Notes under the pieces: generated by a model | The model's database searches: none | Told to the model about the DNA's origin: nothing | Seen by the model: the letters and a program-made list of their open reading frames with translations, nothing else | NCBI GenBank assembly: GCA_030068145.1 | Contig: JAPJBO010000318.1 | Location: forward strand, 62,001 to 126,000 | DNA from: Diplonema papillatum | Taxonomy: Eukaryota > Euglenozoa > Diplonemea > Diplonemida > Diplonemidae | Length of the DNA stretch: 64,000 nt | Reading direction: 5' to 3' | Translations under genes and position numbers: made by a program | In this document: piece after piece, positions 45,712-59,251 of the stretch | Layout: the number at the start of each line of letters is the position of its first letter | How positions within the stretch are numbered: the first letter of the stretch is position 1

Positions 45712-46140
45712 AGGCTTTTATAGGTATTCTGGGACGGAGTTAACACATACTAGACAGGACCGAGTCTCTATCGCTGCCCGACGCGTCGATCCCCCGCCGG
45801 GTCCAGCAGCTCGAGCCGATCTGCGAAGGACGGCTTGTTGCTTTTTCGGAGTGAGCTCGTGTCCGTGTTGTCGAGCACCGGAGACCCGACGGCCTGCAAC
45901 GGCAGCGGCTGCACGGGGGACGGCGGGTCGAAGGTGACCTGCAAGTCGGTCAGCTTCTGGCTGGTCATCGTGTGGTTGTTTGAGTCGTTGTCAGGGTCGC
46001 TGTTGGGCGGCGACGGCCGCGACAGGTTGCTGGGGTTGCGGTGCGAGATGACGTCTTCGACGGTGGCGAAGGGCGGCAGGAAGCCCAGCTCCACTTCTTC
46101 CTCGCAGTGGAAGACAAAATCGAGGCTCTCGAAAAACCTC
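45712..46140 (-). pseudogene. Duplicate of the 3' end of channel 2 exon 2
   Basis: Repeats 46597-47028 (translation FESLDFVFHCEEEVELGFLP ... FADRLELLDPAG) at an offset of 896 bp. At the end of the coding part the gene's GCGG|GTGCTGAAAATC donor region is replaced by GCGGGGGATCG, so the proposed splice site is lost in the copy. Confidence 0.9.
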
Positions 46141-46330
46141 ATCTCACCACTGTTTCTCACTGTCCCCACCAGTGGTTTCTCCTGTCACCGCTGTTTCTCA
46201 CTGTCCCCACCAGTGGTTTCTCCTGTCACCGCTGTTTCTCACTGTCCCCACCAGTGGTTTCTCCTGTCACCGCTGTTTCTCACTGTCCCCACCAGTGGTT
46301 TCTCCTGTCACCACTGTTTCTTACTGTCAC
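46141..46330 (+). repeat. 43-bp minisatellite
   Basis: Four units of CACTGTCCCCACCAGTGGTT plus TCTCCTGTCACCGCTGTTTC, followed by decayed units to about 46480. Lies directly against the duplicated exon-2 end. Confidence 0.9.
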
Positions 46331-46603
46331 CCACTATCGTTTTACTGTCCCCCACTACTTTGTACCGTCGACACTGGTTCGTACTGTTCTCTCCAGCGCT
46401 GCCCGCACTCTGCTTTTCGCAGTGTCCCACTGCTTCTGTCTCTATTCCTGTCTTCACTATTTCTTACTGTCCCCAGCAATATTTTCGTCGATGTTCCCAC
46501 TGTATTTTTCACTAATAAAATGTTGAAGCTTCTTGTCTTGTTCTTTCGACTGTTTCGAGTCTTAGGAGCCGTGTTTTGTGTCTACGGTCGACAGTCAAGG
46601 CTT

Positions 46604-49835
<3,232 letters not shown>

Positions 49836-49885
49836 TTTCGCAGATCCCCTGACGGCCTGACAGGCCTGCTGGGGTTGCTATCTTG

Positions 49886-50460
49886 AATATGACCCCCCCT
49901 AGACAAGATCTCCTTTGTGCCCTGAGTGGTAAGTGTGTGCTTGCGTGTTTTCAGGAAGTCAACTCAGTTGTACGTGCCGGGGCAGGATTGGCCTGTTAGT
50001 GCATGATGTGGTGGGGTGAATTTGATCTAGCGTTATTTGTGGATTAGAAGGTCGGTATTTTAAAGTCTCCGGTTGACCGTAGAGGCTTGGGTATGGCGGG
50101 GGTCTTGATCGTTGGGCTAATCTGCTCCCAAACACGCTGCCAGCGTTCTCTTTCGTAAGCAATTTTGCAGTTTACAATGCATTGTTACTAAGAACAACTT
50201 CCCTCCAACGACACAACGATACGACTGCAAGTGTCAGACGGGGTAATTCAGACAACTACTCCCTGAACTGTTCGAGGCTGCGAGAGACTGATACACAATG
50301 GAGTTGAAGCCATGACTGTTTTTTTGAGGCTGCTATAGACTAGGTAGACAAGGACACAGTGAAGTCCAAGACTTGTCTGTTTGAGAGGCGGCTGAAGCGA
50401 GATTCTCTGACGAACGGACAACAGCACTTTACCTGAAAATGGGGCAGCTTCACCTCATCC
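49886..50460. other. No recognisable gene
   Basis: 50028-50085 belongs to the GCGTTATTTGTGGATTAGAA / AAAGTCTCCGGTTGACCG dispersed family. Nothing coding is supported. Confidence 0.4.
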
Positions 50461-51064
50461 TCATCTTAGTTGACTTCTCTTATGACAGTCGACGTCATAA
50501 GACCATCTCTCCGTGGATTCTCCGGTCTCATCACTTCTCTTCGTGCTGCTACGGCGGGCGTAGGTCGCAGCAGGTTGCGGCTCTGCTACAGTGAGTGGCG
50601 GCGCCGGAGTTGGCACTGCAGCGGGGTGCTCTAGCCGGCGGGTGAGTGTATGGACCTCATGAGTTTGTGCCAACCACGATTTGCGGCTGCTGGGGGCCCC
50701 CCTTTTTTCGGAACAGGGGTCTTTTAGGGTCCTTTTAGGGTCCCGGAGGTTTGGCGACAGATTTCGCGGGCGTTTTATGAACCCACACCGGTGTGGTTCA
50801 AACTTTCCTGGGGGTTCCGATTGTTTTTTGGGTTCCCTGAGTCGGAGAACCCAACTGCAGTAGCAATACCTACGGTTAACGCTGCGGCCGTCTTCTTCCT
50901 CGCAGCCTGCGCGGCCTACGGCGGCGGCTAACACCTTGATGGGAAACCTCAGCTTCCTTTGAGCGAAGGCTAGTCCTGCGGATAGACGGGTTTGGCGTCG
51001 TTCCAGCGGACCACCCACAAACTCGCCTACCCTCATTGTTTGCGCAAGAGACCCGCAAATCCAC
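50461..51064 (-). pseudogene. Relic of the LINE-like C-terminal ORF
   Basis: The minus strand reads KLRFPIKVLAAAVGRA, matching WELRFSVKMLAAAIGRA of the 16252-17418 element. The nucleotide blocks CCATCTCTCCG, TACTACGGCGGGCG-like and GGCGGCTA are shared. About 230 bp of unrelated DNA (50645-50875, related to the 2449 repeat) interrupts it. Confidence 0.6.
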
Positions 51065-53158
51065 TTATTGAACCCCTGTGCCTCCCGAGGTCAGTCTCCT
51101 CCGCTTCACGGTCTTCAGGGGCTATCTTGCTGAAGGAACGCCGAAGAACGCAGTACGCGAACTTCCCCTGATGTCGATTTGGGTGGGGCGTTCCCCACCC
51201 AATTCGACTGACTTGACACTAGCGCGTGAACAGTGCTTGACTGCCTCGATGGCACCTGCACTTGCAGCTCTCGAATGCAGCCCGTTCTCGTTGTCATATG
51301 ATAGCACAGCCGCGGCTGGTCGATTGAGGCCACAGAGCACCAGCAAAGGGAAAGGGAGAAACAAACAGAAAAAGACAGCAAACTAACCACGAGGAATGGC
51401 CGGAAAGCACAGCTCTTGTGACTTGATCTTTTTCCCCCCCCCCCCCTTTTCTTTCTTTTTGCCCCCCGCTGCTTCAAAGTTCTTGTTCCTTGGTTGTCGA
51501 GCGCGCGCGATACATGTTGACGGAGGTTCGCCCCCCTTTAAACGATGTCGAATGTTTTGGACGTGACAACAGCATGGTTCTCATTGATACTTGAGGGGCT
51601 GCCTTATATGCTAACTCCGACGGAGGCTGGAGGCAGTGCAACTAAAGGATCCTGAAAGACCCCTCTGTTGCCGAAAAGAGGGTCGTCAGAGACCCAAAAC
51701 TGGAAAACAACCACTCAGGTGGCCCTAAAACGCTCCGGAAATTCAGGAGAAGTGGTCGATGCTCGTTTAGGCTGAAATAATGGCTGAATTGTGCGATTTG
51801 ACCCCGTGCGCGGTAGGTCAAACCGCTGCCGACGTTCCTTTTCAGCTGTAACAAGTATGCTCTCTAAGGAGGTAGTGACTGGGACCCAGTCACTGGGTAT
51901 CGCAAAAAAAAAAAAACAAGGCGAAATCACCACAAGGCATTTCCTTAAGGACGTTGAAGTATGGCTAAAGATAAAGTGGTGTCACCTGAGACAAAGTGGG
52001 GGCTTTTTTAGAGTTAAAGTTCGCTTGAAATACCGGGGTTTTAGGGTCTCCGTGTGACCGTTCATGAATGGGTTCTCTTAGAGCAAGAAAGGGCTTTATG
52101 GTTACGGATTGTATATTTAGTGCATGCTTTCGTTATGGGTTATGGCTAGCCATATCCGGGACTGTTTGTGACCGACACCAACCTTTTTTCGTTGCGAACG
52201 CTTCACTGCTTACGCCGGCCACTCCACCAAGATTTACCTCTGGTTTATGGGGGGACAACACAATCGTACTTTGAGGTTTCGCAACCCAAGCAAGTGCCTT
52301 GCTTTTCAGGGTTGAGGAATTCGAATAAGCCCCACACGACTCGCCCGCCTCAGTTTTCAGACTGTTTCGAGTTTTAAGGATCCGGTTTTTTGTTCAGCCG
52401 TTCACAAAACAGTGCGTGCGGACGGCAAACCCGCAAAGATTGTGTTCGGTTGCTGAAAACGCTGAACTCAAGAAGCCTCGTCAACTACAACACCTCTCTG
52501 TTAATATGTGCCTCCTTTCAAATTAGTCGGTGGGGCCGCGATGGTCCAGGGGAGATAACTAAAGCTTTCGTTGACCGCACCACCCTGAACCTGAATCCTG
52601 GACGTCGTTTCAGGCGGCAAATTGGCAAATGATCGTGATCAGAAGGTCCTACTACTTGGGGCGGGTTCAGCTTCCTTGCACATCGCGCGCCGTGTGGCGA
52701 AAATGCTCTCGAGGGACTGCCTTGTGCTCATTTCGAAGGAGGCTGGAGGGGAGATTACTAAAGCTTTCGTTGATCGCACAATACCCTGAACCCGAATCCT
52801 GGACGTGGTTTCAGGTGGCAAATTCGCAAATGATCATGATCAGAAGGTCCTACTTGGGCAGTTCAGTTTCCTCACACATTGCATGTGGCTAAAAGAAAAT
52901 AGGAGAAGAAGAAAAAAAGACGAGTGACCGGATGATGAGTGGGCTAGGGTGTGAAGATGGTGGGGGCATGGGAGCGGGTGGGTGGTTGATCGCAGCTAGA
53001 CGGAAGTAGGAGTAGGTGGGGGGCTCTCCGCTGCACTTATTGGGGGTCCACGTGCCCTGAATGCTTCTCGAGTGAAACCAGACTCTCGAAAAGCGGGTGT
53101 AGGGTGCCCGTGCAAGCAGAATATGGCGGTGGAAGAGTACGAGTTGTGTATCATGCAG
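51065..53158. other. No supported gene; repeats R4 and R5
   Basis: 52009-52170 is an R4 copy (direct form). 52563-52695 and 52768-52892 are two R5 copies flanking a piece of the 20029-type repeat (52703-52755). 51430-51465 is a C/T tract. Confidence 0.45.
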
Positions 53159-55131
53159 GGTCAAAACCTTGTGTCTTTTGAAACATTCGTCAGAGACGCG
53201 CCGATGCAGGAGTAGATAGTGGTCGGAGAATACGAGTACGTCGTGTCCTTCTTGGTCGAGAACGAGATCGAGAAGAAGTCGACACAGACGAGAGGTCGAA
53301 CACCAAAATTCCCGCAAAGCAGTGTCCTGACACTGACACACTGCAAGAAAAAGTGTTTCTACGCACTCTTTTTCGAAACGTTCGTCAGAGACGCGCCGAT
53401 GCAGGAGTAGATGGTGGTCGGAGAGTACGAGTACGTCGTGTCCTTCTTGGTCGAAAACGAGATCGAGAAGAAGTCACGGCGCAGCGTCAGCCCCGCGTCA
53501 CCGGCCGGCGTGAGGGGGCCCAACCTGACACGGGTGACGTTGTCCGGCGCGATGGCAGCCAGGAGCAGGCAGAACAGCTGGTGGTGCGAGTCGACGTTGC
53601 CGCCCTTCTTCACCTGGTCGAGAAGCAGTCCAGCTGCGGCGAGGCCGATGTCCTCCGCCGTCACCTGCTTCTGCATCGCGTTCTGGTCGCAGTGCAGCTC
53701 TTCCGACAGCACGGCACAGTCAGAATAGCATCCACTTGACGAGAAAACAGTCGCCTGAACGAGTGGAACAACTAGTCAGAGACTGATGCAGGAGTATGGT
53801 GGGAGTGAGTACGTTTCCGTCGTGTCCTTCTCGGTCGAAAACAATACCGAGAAGAAGTCACGGAGACACAACACAGACGAGAGGTCGAACACCCCAGAAT
53901 TCCCGCAAAGCAGTGTCCTGACACGGACACACTGCAAGAAAAAGTGTTTCTACGCACTCTTTTTCGAAACGTTCGTCAGAGACGCGCCGATGCAGGAGTA
54001 GATGGTGGTCGGAGAGTACGAGTACGTCGTGTCCTTCTTGGTCGAAAACGAGATCGAGAAGAAGTCACGACACAGCATCAGCCCCGCGTCACCGGCGGGC
54101 GTGAGGGGGCCCAACCTGACACGGGTGACGTTGTCCGGCGCGATGGCAGCCAGGAGCAGGCAGAACAGCTGGTGGTGCGAGTCGACGTTGCCGCCCTTCT
54201 TCACCTGGTCGAGAAACAGTCCAGCTGCGGCGAGGCCGATGTCCTCCGCCGTCACCTGCTTCTGCATCGCGTTCTGGTCGCAGTGCAGCTCTTCCGACAG
54301 CACGGCTCAGTCAGAATAGCATCCACTTGACGAGAAAACAGTCGCCTGAACGAGTGGAACAACTAGTCAGAGACTGATGCAGGAGTATGGTGGGAGTGAG
54401 TACGTTTCCGTCGTGTCCTTCTCGGTCGAAAACAATACCGAGAAGAAGTCACGGAGACACAACACAGACGAGAGGTCGAACACCCCAGAATTCCCGCAAA
54501 GCAGTGTCCTGACACGGACACACTGCAAGAAAAAGTGTTTCTACGCACTCTTTTTCGAAACGTTCGTCAGAGACGCGCCGATGCAGGAGTAGATGGTGGT
54601 CGGAGAGTACGAGTACGTCGTGTCCTTCTTGGTCGAAAACGAGATCGAGAAGAAGTCACGACACAGCATCAGCCCCGCGTCACCGGCGGGCGTGAGGGGG
54701 CCCAACCTGACACGGGTGACGTTGTCCGGCGCGATGGCAGCCAGGAGCAGGCAGAACAGCTGGTGGTGCGAGTCGACGTTGCCGCCCTTCTTCACCTGGT
54801 CGAGAAACAGTCCAGCTGCGGCGAGGCCGATGTCCTCCGCCGTCACCTGCTTCTGCATCGCGTTCTGGTCGCAGTGCAGCTCTTCCGACAGCACGGCTCA
54901 GTCAGAATAGCATCCACTTGACGAGAAAACAGTCGCCTGAACGAGTGGAACAACTAGTCAGAGACTGATGCAGGAGTATGGTGGGAGTGAGTACGTTTCC
55001 GTCGTGTCCTTCTCGGTCGAAAACAATACCGAGAAGAAGTCACGGAGACACAACACAGACGAGAGGTCGAACACCCCAGAATTCCCGCAAAGCAGTGTCC
55101 TGACACGGACACACTGCAAGAAAAAGTGTTT
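53159..55131 (-). pseudogene. Tandem 591-bp repeats of the RCL1 3' end
   Basis: The last part of the RCL1 coding region (55132-55488) recurs at offsets of 591, 1182 and 1773 bp (copies at about 53359-53715, 53950-54306 and 54541-54897). All break at CTCTTCCGACAGCACGG. Between them is a further diverged half-copy of the C-terminal coding end (about 53785-53945 and equivalents). A partial, more diverged unit at 53159-53340 closes the array. The two middle units are almost identical to each other; the outer copies share other variants with the gene (for example GCCGGCCGGCG). Confidence 0.93.
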
Positions 55132-56232
55132 CTACGCACTCTTTTTCGAAACGTTCGTCAGAGACGCGCCGATGCAGGAGTAGATGGTGGTCGGAGAGTA
55201 CGAGTACGTCGTGTCCTTCTTGGTCGAAAACGAGATCGAGAAGAAGTCACGGCACAGCGTCAGCCCCGCGTCACCGGCCGGCGTGAGGGGGCCCAACCTG
55301 ACACGGGTGACGTTGTCCGGCGCGATGGCAGCCAGGAGCAGGCAGAACAGCTGGTGGTGCGAGTCGACGTTGCCGCCCTTCTTCACCTGGTCGAGAAGCA
55401 GTCCAGCTGCGGCGAGGCCGATGTCCTCCGCCGTCACCTGCTTCTGCATCGCGTTCTGGTCGCAGTGCAGCTCTTCCGACAGCACGGCGGTGGCGGAGGT
55501 GGATTCCGATACGAGGGTCAGCCCATAGCCAGAGGACAACCCAGCCTCCTCCCCCGTGAAATGATCGGCTGCGATGAAGATATCTGGCAGCAGCTTCAGC
55601 AGGAGCCCCTTCGCGGTCGAGATGGCCCTGTGCGCCAAATCGGGCGACGTTCTGCAGGAGAACGCGACGCCGCGAATTCGCTTGATTTTCCCGCGCTCCG
55701 TCAGGTCGGTGCAGGTCAACTTCCGGACGTTTTCGCTGGTGATCACGACTTCGCCACCCCCCCTCGGCTCGACGCCTCTCTTCCTGATGCGGATGGCAGC
55801 TTCCACGCCGAAGTGCTTGAGCAGCGGGATGGTCACCGTACGAAGGACATCCACGCCTAAATCGGTCTGGTTGTTGCTAACGCCGTGCAGCGTCGCGCTC
55901 AGCGGCTTCTTCGCGAACGGCGCCAGCAGCAGCAAGGGCTCTGCGCAGTACCCCACGCCCCTGGCCAGCGTGCAGTCGTGCACGACGGCCCCGCCGACGA
56001 TGACGCCCGGCTTGAACTTCACCCGGGTGCCCGTCTCGTTGATCTCGATGACCGTCCCGTTGGTGACCTTGTCCATGAGCCGCAAGAAGTTCACTTCGTG
56101 GTCCTTCAACCCGACAGTCTCGCCCTCGGTCCGGATGTTCTCGAAGTTCACGGCCTTCCCGGACAGCAGCGAGCAAACGATCGTGTGCCGGAAGTACCCT
56201 GTCCCGTTCACCGAATACGTCGTTTTAGACAT
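55132..56232 (-). CDS. RCL1: RNA 3'-terminal phosphate cyclase-like protein (U3 snoRNP-associated pre-rRNA processing factor)
   Basis: 366 aa from ATG at 56232 (MSKTTYSVNGTGYFRHTIVC), single exon, close to the usual 370-residue length of RCL1. RCL1 acts in the nucleolus with BMS1 in early 18S rRNA maturation and has the RtcA fold without cyclase activity. Family features seen: FRHTIVCSLLSGKAV near the start, FKPGVIVGG at about 72-80, KRGVEPRGGGEV at about 163-174 (the family's RG.PPGGGG-type block) and the C-terminal IYSCIGASLTNVSK matching the usual end of the family. The catalytic His of true cyclases is not evident, which fits RCL1 rather than RTCA. An upstream in-frame GTG would add three residues and is unlikely. 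The 3' end is repeated three times downstream and an internal piece upstream. Confidence 0.95.
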   Translation of the reverse strand: MSKTTYSVNGTGYFRHTIVCSLLSGKAVNFENIRTEGETVGLKDHEVNFLRLMDKVTNGTVIEINETGTRVKFKPGVIVGGAVVHDCTLARGVGYCAEPLLLLAPFAKKPLSATLHGVSNNQTDLGVDVLRTVTIPLLKHFGVEAAIRIRKRGVEPRGGGEVVITSENVRKLTCTDLTERGKIKRIRGVAFSCRTSPDLAHRAISTAKGLLLKLLPDIFIAADHFTGEEAGLSSGYGLTLVSESTSATAVLSEELHCDQNAMQKQVTAEDIGLAAAGLLLDQVKKGGNVDSHHQLFCLLLAAIAPDNVTRVRLGPLTPAGDAGLTLCRDFFSISFSTKKDTTYSYSPTTIYSCIGASLTNVSKKSA

Positions 56233-56595
56233 CTTCGGCACGTTTTCGCCTTCGTTTTTAGCGTTTTTCTCTGATGATGTGACTGATGGGGAGGACCTGG
56301 GGGAAAAGAAATCTTAGCATTGAAATGTTTTTGGCAGCAATGCCTATAGTTCGATGTCATAATCAAGTCTTCTTGGGAGCTGACGAGGCTGGATTTGTGG
56401 GATCATCAAGTTCTTCATGAAAAGAAGTTAACACTTGATGAAGTGACGCTCTATACCAAGGTTTTAATCAGTAGTCAGACTGGGAAGTAGCTGCCAGCAT
56501 GAGCTTCTCCGTCCACAGATGCTTTTGGGAGTTTTTCGGCTTTCGACTTGCTCGAGAGAAGTAGTTCGACTGGGAAGCAGCTGGAATTATAGTCG
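56233..56595. other. Upstream region of RCL1
   Basis: No further gene. TCAGTAGTCAGACTGGGAAG and AGTAGTTCGACTGGGAAGCA (about 56467 and 56561) are a short direct repeat. Confidence 0.4.
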
Positions 56596-56815
56596 GCTTG
56601 AGCTTCATCAGCGGGATGGTCACTGTACGCCAGTGTGTCAACGGTCTGGTTGTTGCTCAGCGGCTTCTTCGCGAACGGCGCCAGCAGCAGCAAGGGCTCT
56701 GCGCAGTACCCCACGCCCCTGGTCAGCGTGCAGTCGTGCACGACGGCCCCGCCGACGATGACGCCCGGCTTGAACTTCACCCGGGTGCCCGTCTCGTTGA
56801 TCTCGATGACCGTCC
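56596..56815 (-). pseudogene. Upstream internal copy of RCL1 with deletions
   Basis: Repeats 55815-56055 of the gene but lacks about 20 bp (around GAAGGACATCCACGCC) and about 20 bp (CTAACGCCGTGCAGCGTCGC). It breaks at GATGACCGTCCC. It covers residues around GVIVGGAVVHDCTL. Confidence 0.92.
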
Positions 56816-56927
56816 CAGTGTAACCTCACCTGCTTTGGGATCCCCTCGGCTGTTAGTTGTCGACAACTTTTTTTGTATTGAGGTGTCATTCAGATGTAAA
56901 TCCAAAGCGCCCATGTCGAATTTTGTT

Positions 56928-57525
56928 AAGCATTGAGTTCTTTGAAGTACATGAACCACATGGATTAGCATGCACTGCCTTGAAAGTCAGGTTATCGGAT
57001 GACGTCGTCACCTGCCATTGCGTCGTCAAGGTCGAGCATTTGTGGAGCTAGCGGGGTTTGGCTTTCTTGCGATTCCAAAGACTGAGTCGGCGAGTACGAG
57101 GGCGGGCAGGAGTGCCCGTTTTCCACTTTCCAGGGCATTGGTGTGCCCGTGGTCCCCGGTCGTTTCTGAGAGCTGCTTGCCCTCGGTACCTTCTTCTTCC
57201 TTCGATGCACCCCTGAGTCGGGTGTGGTCGCCTTCGTCTTCTTCCGCTTGCGGCCGGCGATCGGGCCTTCCTTCGGGGTGCCGAGCACCCTCTTCTTCAG
57301 CGCTGGTCGTTCGCTGGTTCCTGGCGTTGGTGGCGGCCTCTTGGTCGCCCGTCCGGTCGTCGCCGTCTCCTTCTTCGTTGCCGCGAGCGGCGCTCGCTTT
57401 CCTACTGGCGTTTCCCGCTGTACACCCACCTGGGTGGGTGAGGAGGGCCTCTTCTTCTTTGTTAAGCATTGAGTTCTTTTAAGTACATGAACCACATGGA
57501 TTAGCATGCACTGCCTTGAAAGCAG
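56928..57525 (-). pseudogene. Coding-like basic tail fragment between two direct repeats
   Basis: 56928-56990 and 57461-57525 are near-identical copies of the repeat with GCATTGAGTTCTTT, TACATGAACCACATGGATTA and GCATGCACTGCCTTGAAAG. Between them a minus-strand frame encodes a lysine/proline/threonine-rich sequence (AGRKRKKTKATTPDSGVHRR) ending MLDLDDAMAGDDVIR and a stop. No family is recognised. It could be a nuclear-protein tail or a retroelement ORF1 end. The bracketing repeat is the one around the RRM fragment at 17487-17845. Confidence 0.4.
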
Positions 57526-57779
57526 CGGCTGCCAAAAACTTGCCGTGACACCTATGATCAAAGAAAAGGAGGAGGGAAAGTCTTCTTCATGGTCTGTTTT
57601 TCCGTACTTTTCTTTGAATTCCCGCCCCGACGCCGCGGGCTCTCGCTTAAATTTACAACTGAAGAAGGGAACGAGAGGGCACCAGCGGAGGAAGGAAACA
57701 TACAAGCAGACGGGCGCTTCGTTTTGTTTGTGCGTGCCGGTTGATCGTTTTCCCACTTGCCTTCGCTTTCAGGCCAGGT
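57526..57779. other. Spacer
   Basis: Short interval with no recognised gene. Confidence 0.3.
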
Positions 57780-58128
57780 CTGAAATCAACCACCACCGAA
57801 ACACGCTGGCTACGTCTTTTTCGGCCTTGAGAATACATGGTATGACAACTTGCATTTCATTTAGGTCAGGAACTCTGAAAATCAACCACCGAAACACGCT
57901 GCCTACGTCTTTTTCGGCCTTGACAATACATTGTATATATGACAACTTGCATTTTGGTCAGGAACTCTGAAATCAACCACCGAAACACGCTGCCTACGTC
58001 TTTTTCGGCCTTGCCAATACATGGTATGACAACTTGCATTTCATTTAGGTCAGGGACTCTGAAATCAACCACCGAACCACGCTGTCTACGTCTTTTCAGC
58101 CTTGACAATACTTGGTATGACAACCCGC
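57780..58128 (+). repeat. Minisatellite, four units of about 80-95 bp
   Basis: Units contain TGAAATCAACCACCGAAACA, CGCTGCCTACGTCTTTTTCG, GCCTTGACAATACATGGTAT and GACAACTTGCATTTC. Confidence 0.9.
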
Positions 58129-58162
58129 AAGATTGCTAGTACTCAAGCGGCGCGGGGTTCAC

Positions 58163-58930
58163 TGCGAGCTGACTCAAGGTGCCCGAGTGAATATCCCACG
58201 AAGGTATCGGTACATTTGACAGCACGACTGGCGAGGCCAGCCGAACTGGTGGTGACACAAGGTGCTCGAGTGAATATCCCACGAAGGTATCGGTACATTT
58301 GACAGCACGACTGGCGAGGCCAGCCGAACTGGTGGTGACACAAGGTGCTCGAGTGAATATCCCACGAAGGTATCGGTACATTTGACAGCACGACTGGCGA
58401 GGCCAGCCGAACTGGTGGTGACACAAGGTGCTCGAGTGAATATCCCACGAAGGTATCGGTACATTTGACAGCACGACTGGCGAGGCCAGCCGAACTGGTG
58501 GTGACACAAGGTGCTCGAGTGAATATCCCACGAAGGTATCGGTACATTTGACAGCACGACTGGCGAGGCCAGCCGAACTGGTGGTGACACAAGGTGCTCG
58601 AGTGAATATCCCACGAAGGTATCGGTACATTTGACAGCACGACTGGCGAGGCCAGCCGAACTGGTGGTGACACAAGGTGCTCGAGTGAATATCCCACGAA
58701 GGTATCGGTACATTTGACAGCACGACTGGCGAGGCCAGCCGAACTGGTGGTGACACAAGGTGCTCGAGTGAATATCCCACGAAGGTATCGGTACATTTGA
58801 CAGCACGACTGGCGAGGCCAGCCGAACTGGTGGTGACACAAGGTGCTCGAGTGAATATCCCACGAAGGTATCGGTACATTTGACAGCACGACTGGCGAGG
58901 CCAGCCGAACTGGTAGTGACACAAGTTGCT
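58163..58930 (+). repeat. 83-bp minisatellite, nine near-identical units
   Basis: Period exactly 83 bp from 58252 to 58916. Units carry GTGACACAAGGTGCTCGAGT, GAATATCCCACGAAGGTATC and ACAGCACGACTGGCGAGGCC. Only the first and last units differ noticeably. All three minus-strand frames are open throughout. Confidence 0.97.
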
Positions 58931-58961
58931 CGAGTGGTCGGTTCATCCGAATACCCAACAT

Positions 58962-59131
58962 TGAGCCGGTCCGTCTCTATCTCTTGAAACTGCATCGAAG
59001 TGCCAGCCGCTGTTTATCACAGTGAATCACGGTCTAACAGGTCCATCCCTAGTCCCTAGAGCTGCATCGAATTGCCCGGTGCTGTATTCTTCGGTCTTTC
59101 ACGGTCTATCAAGAGGAGATGGACCGGCTCA
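58962..59131 (+). mobile_element. TIR element family A, copy next to the TPR gene
   Basis: 170 bp, TGAGCCGGTCC...GGACCGGCTCA. Flanks AACAT and TACGT agree at only three of five positions, so the target duplication has decayed. It lies 120 bp beyond the stop of the 59252-61222 gene. Confidence 0.85.
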
Positions 59132-59251
59132 TACGTGTTAATGAGTGTGCTACAACGCGCATCTGCATGTTCACCGGGTCCTGGCGAGGCTACAGTCCTG
59201 CAGGATCTGCAGAACTTGCGGCTAGTAGACTTCGACAGCCTTTCGCCTTTT

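Noticed and set aside
58136..58995. Three overlapping roughly 270-codon minus-strand ORFs
   Set aside because: They are the 83-bp satellite read in three frames; kept only as a curiosity in the findings.
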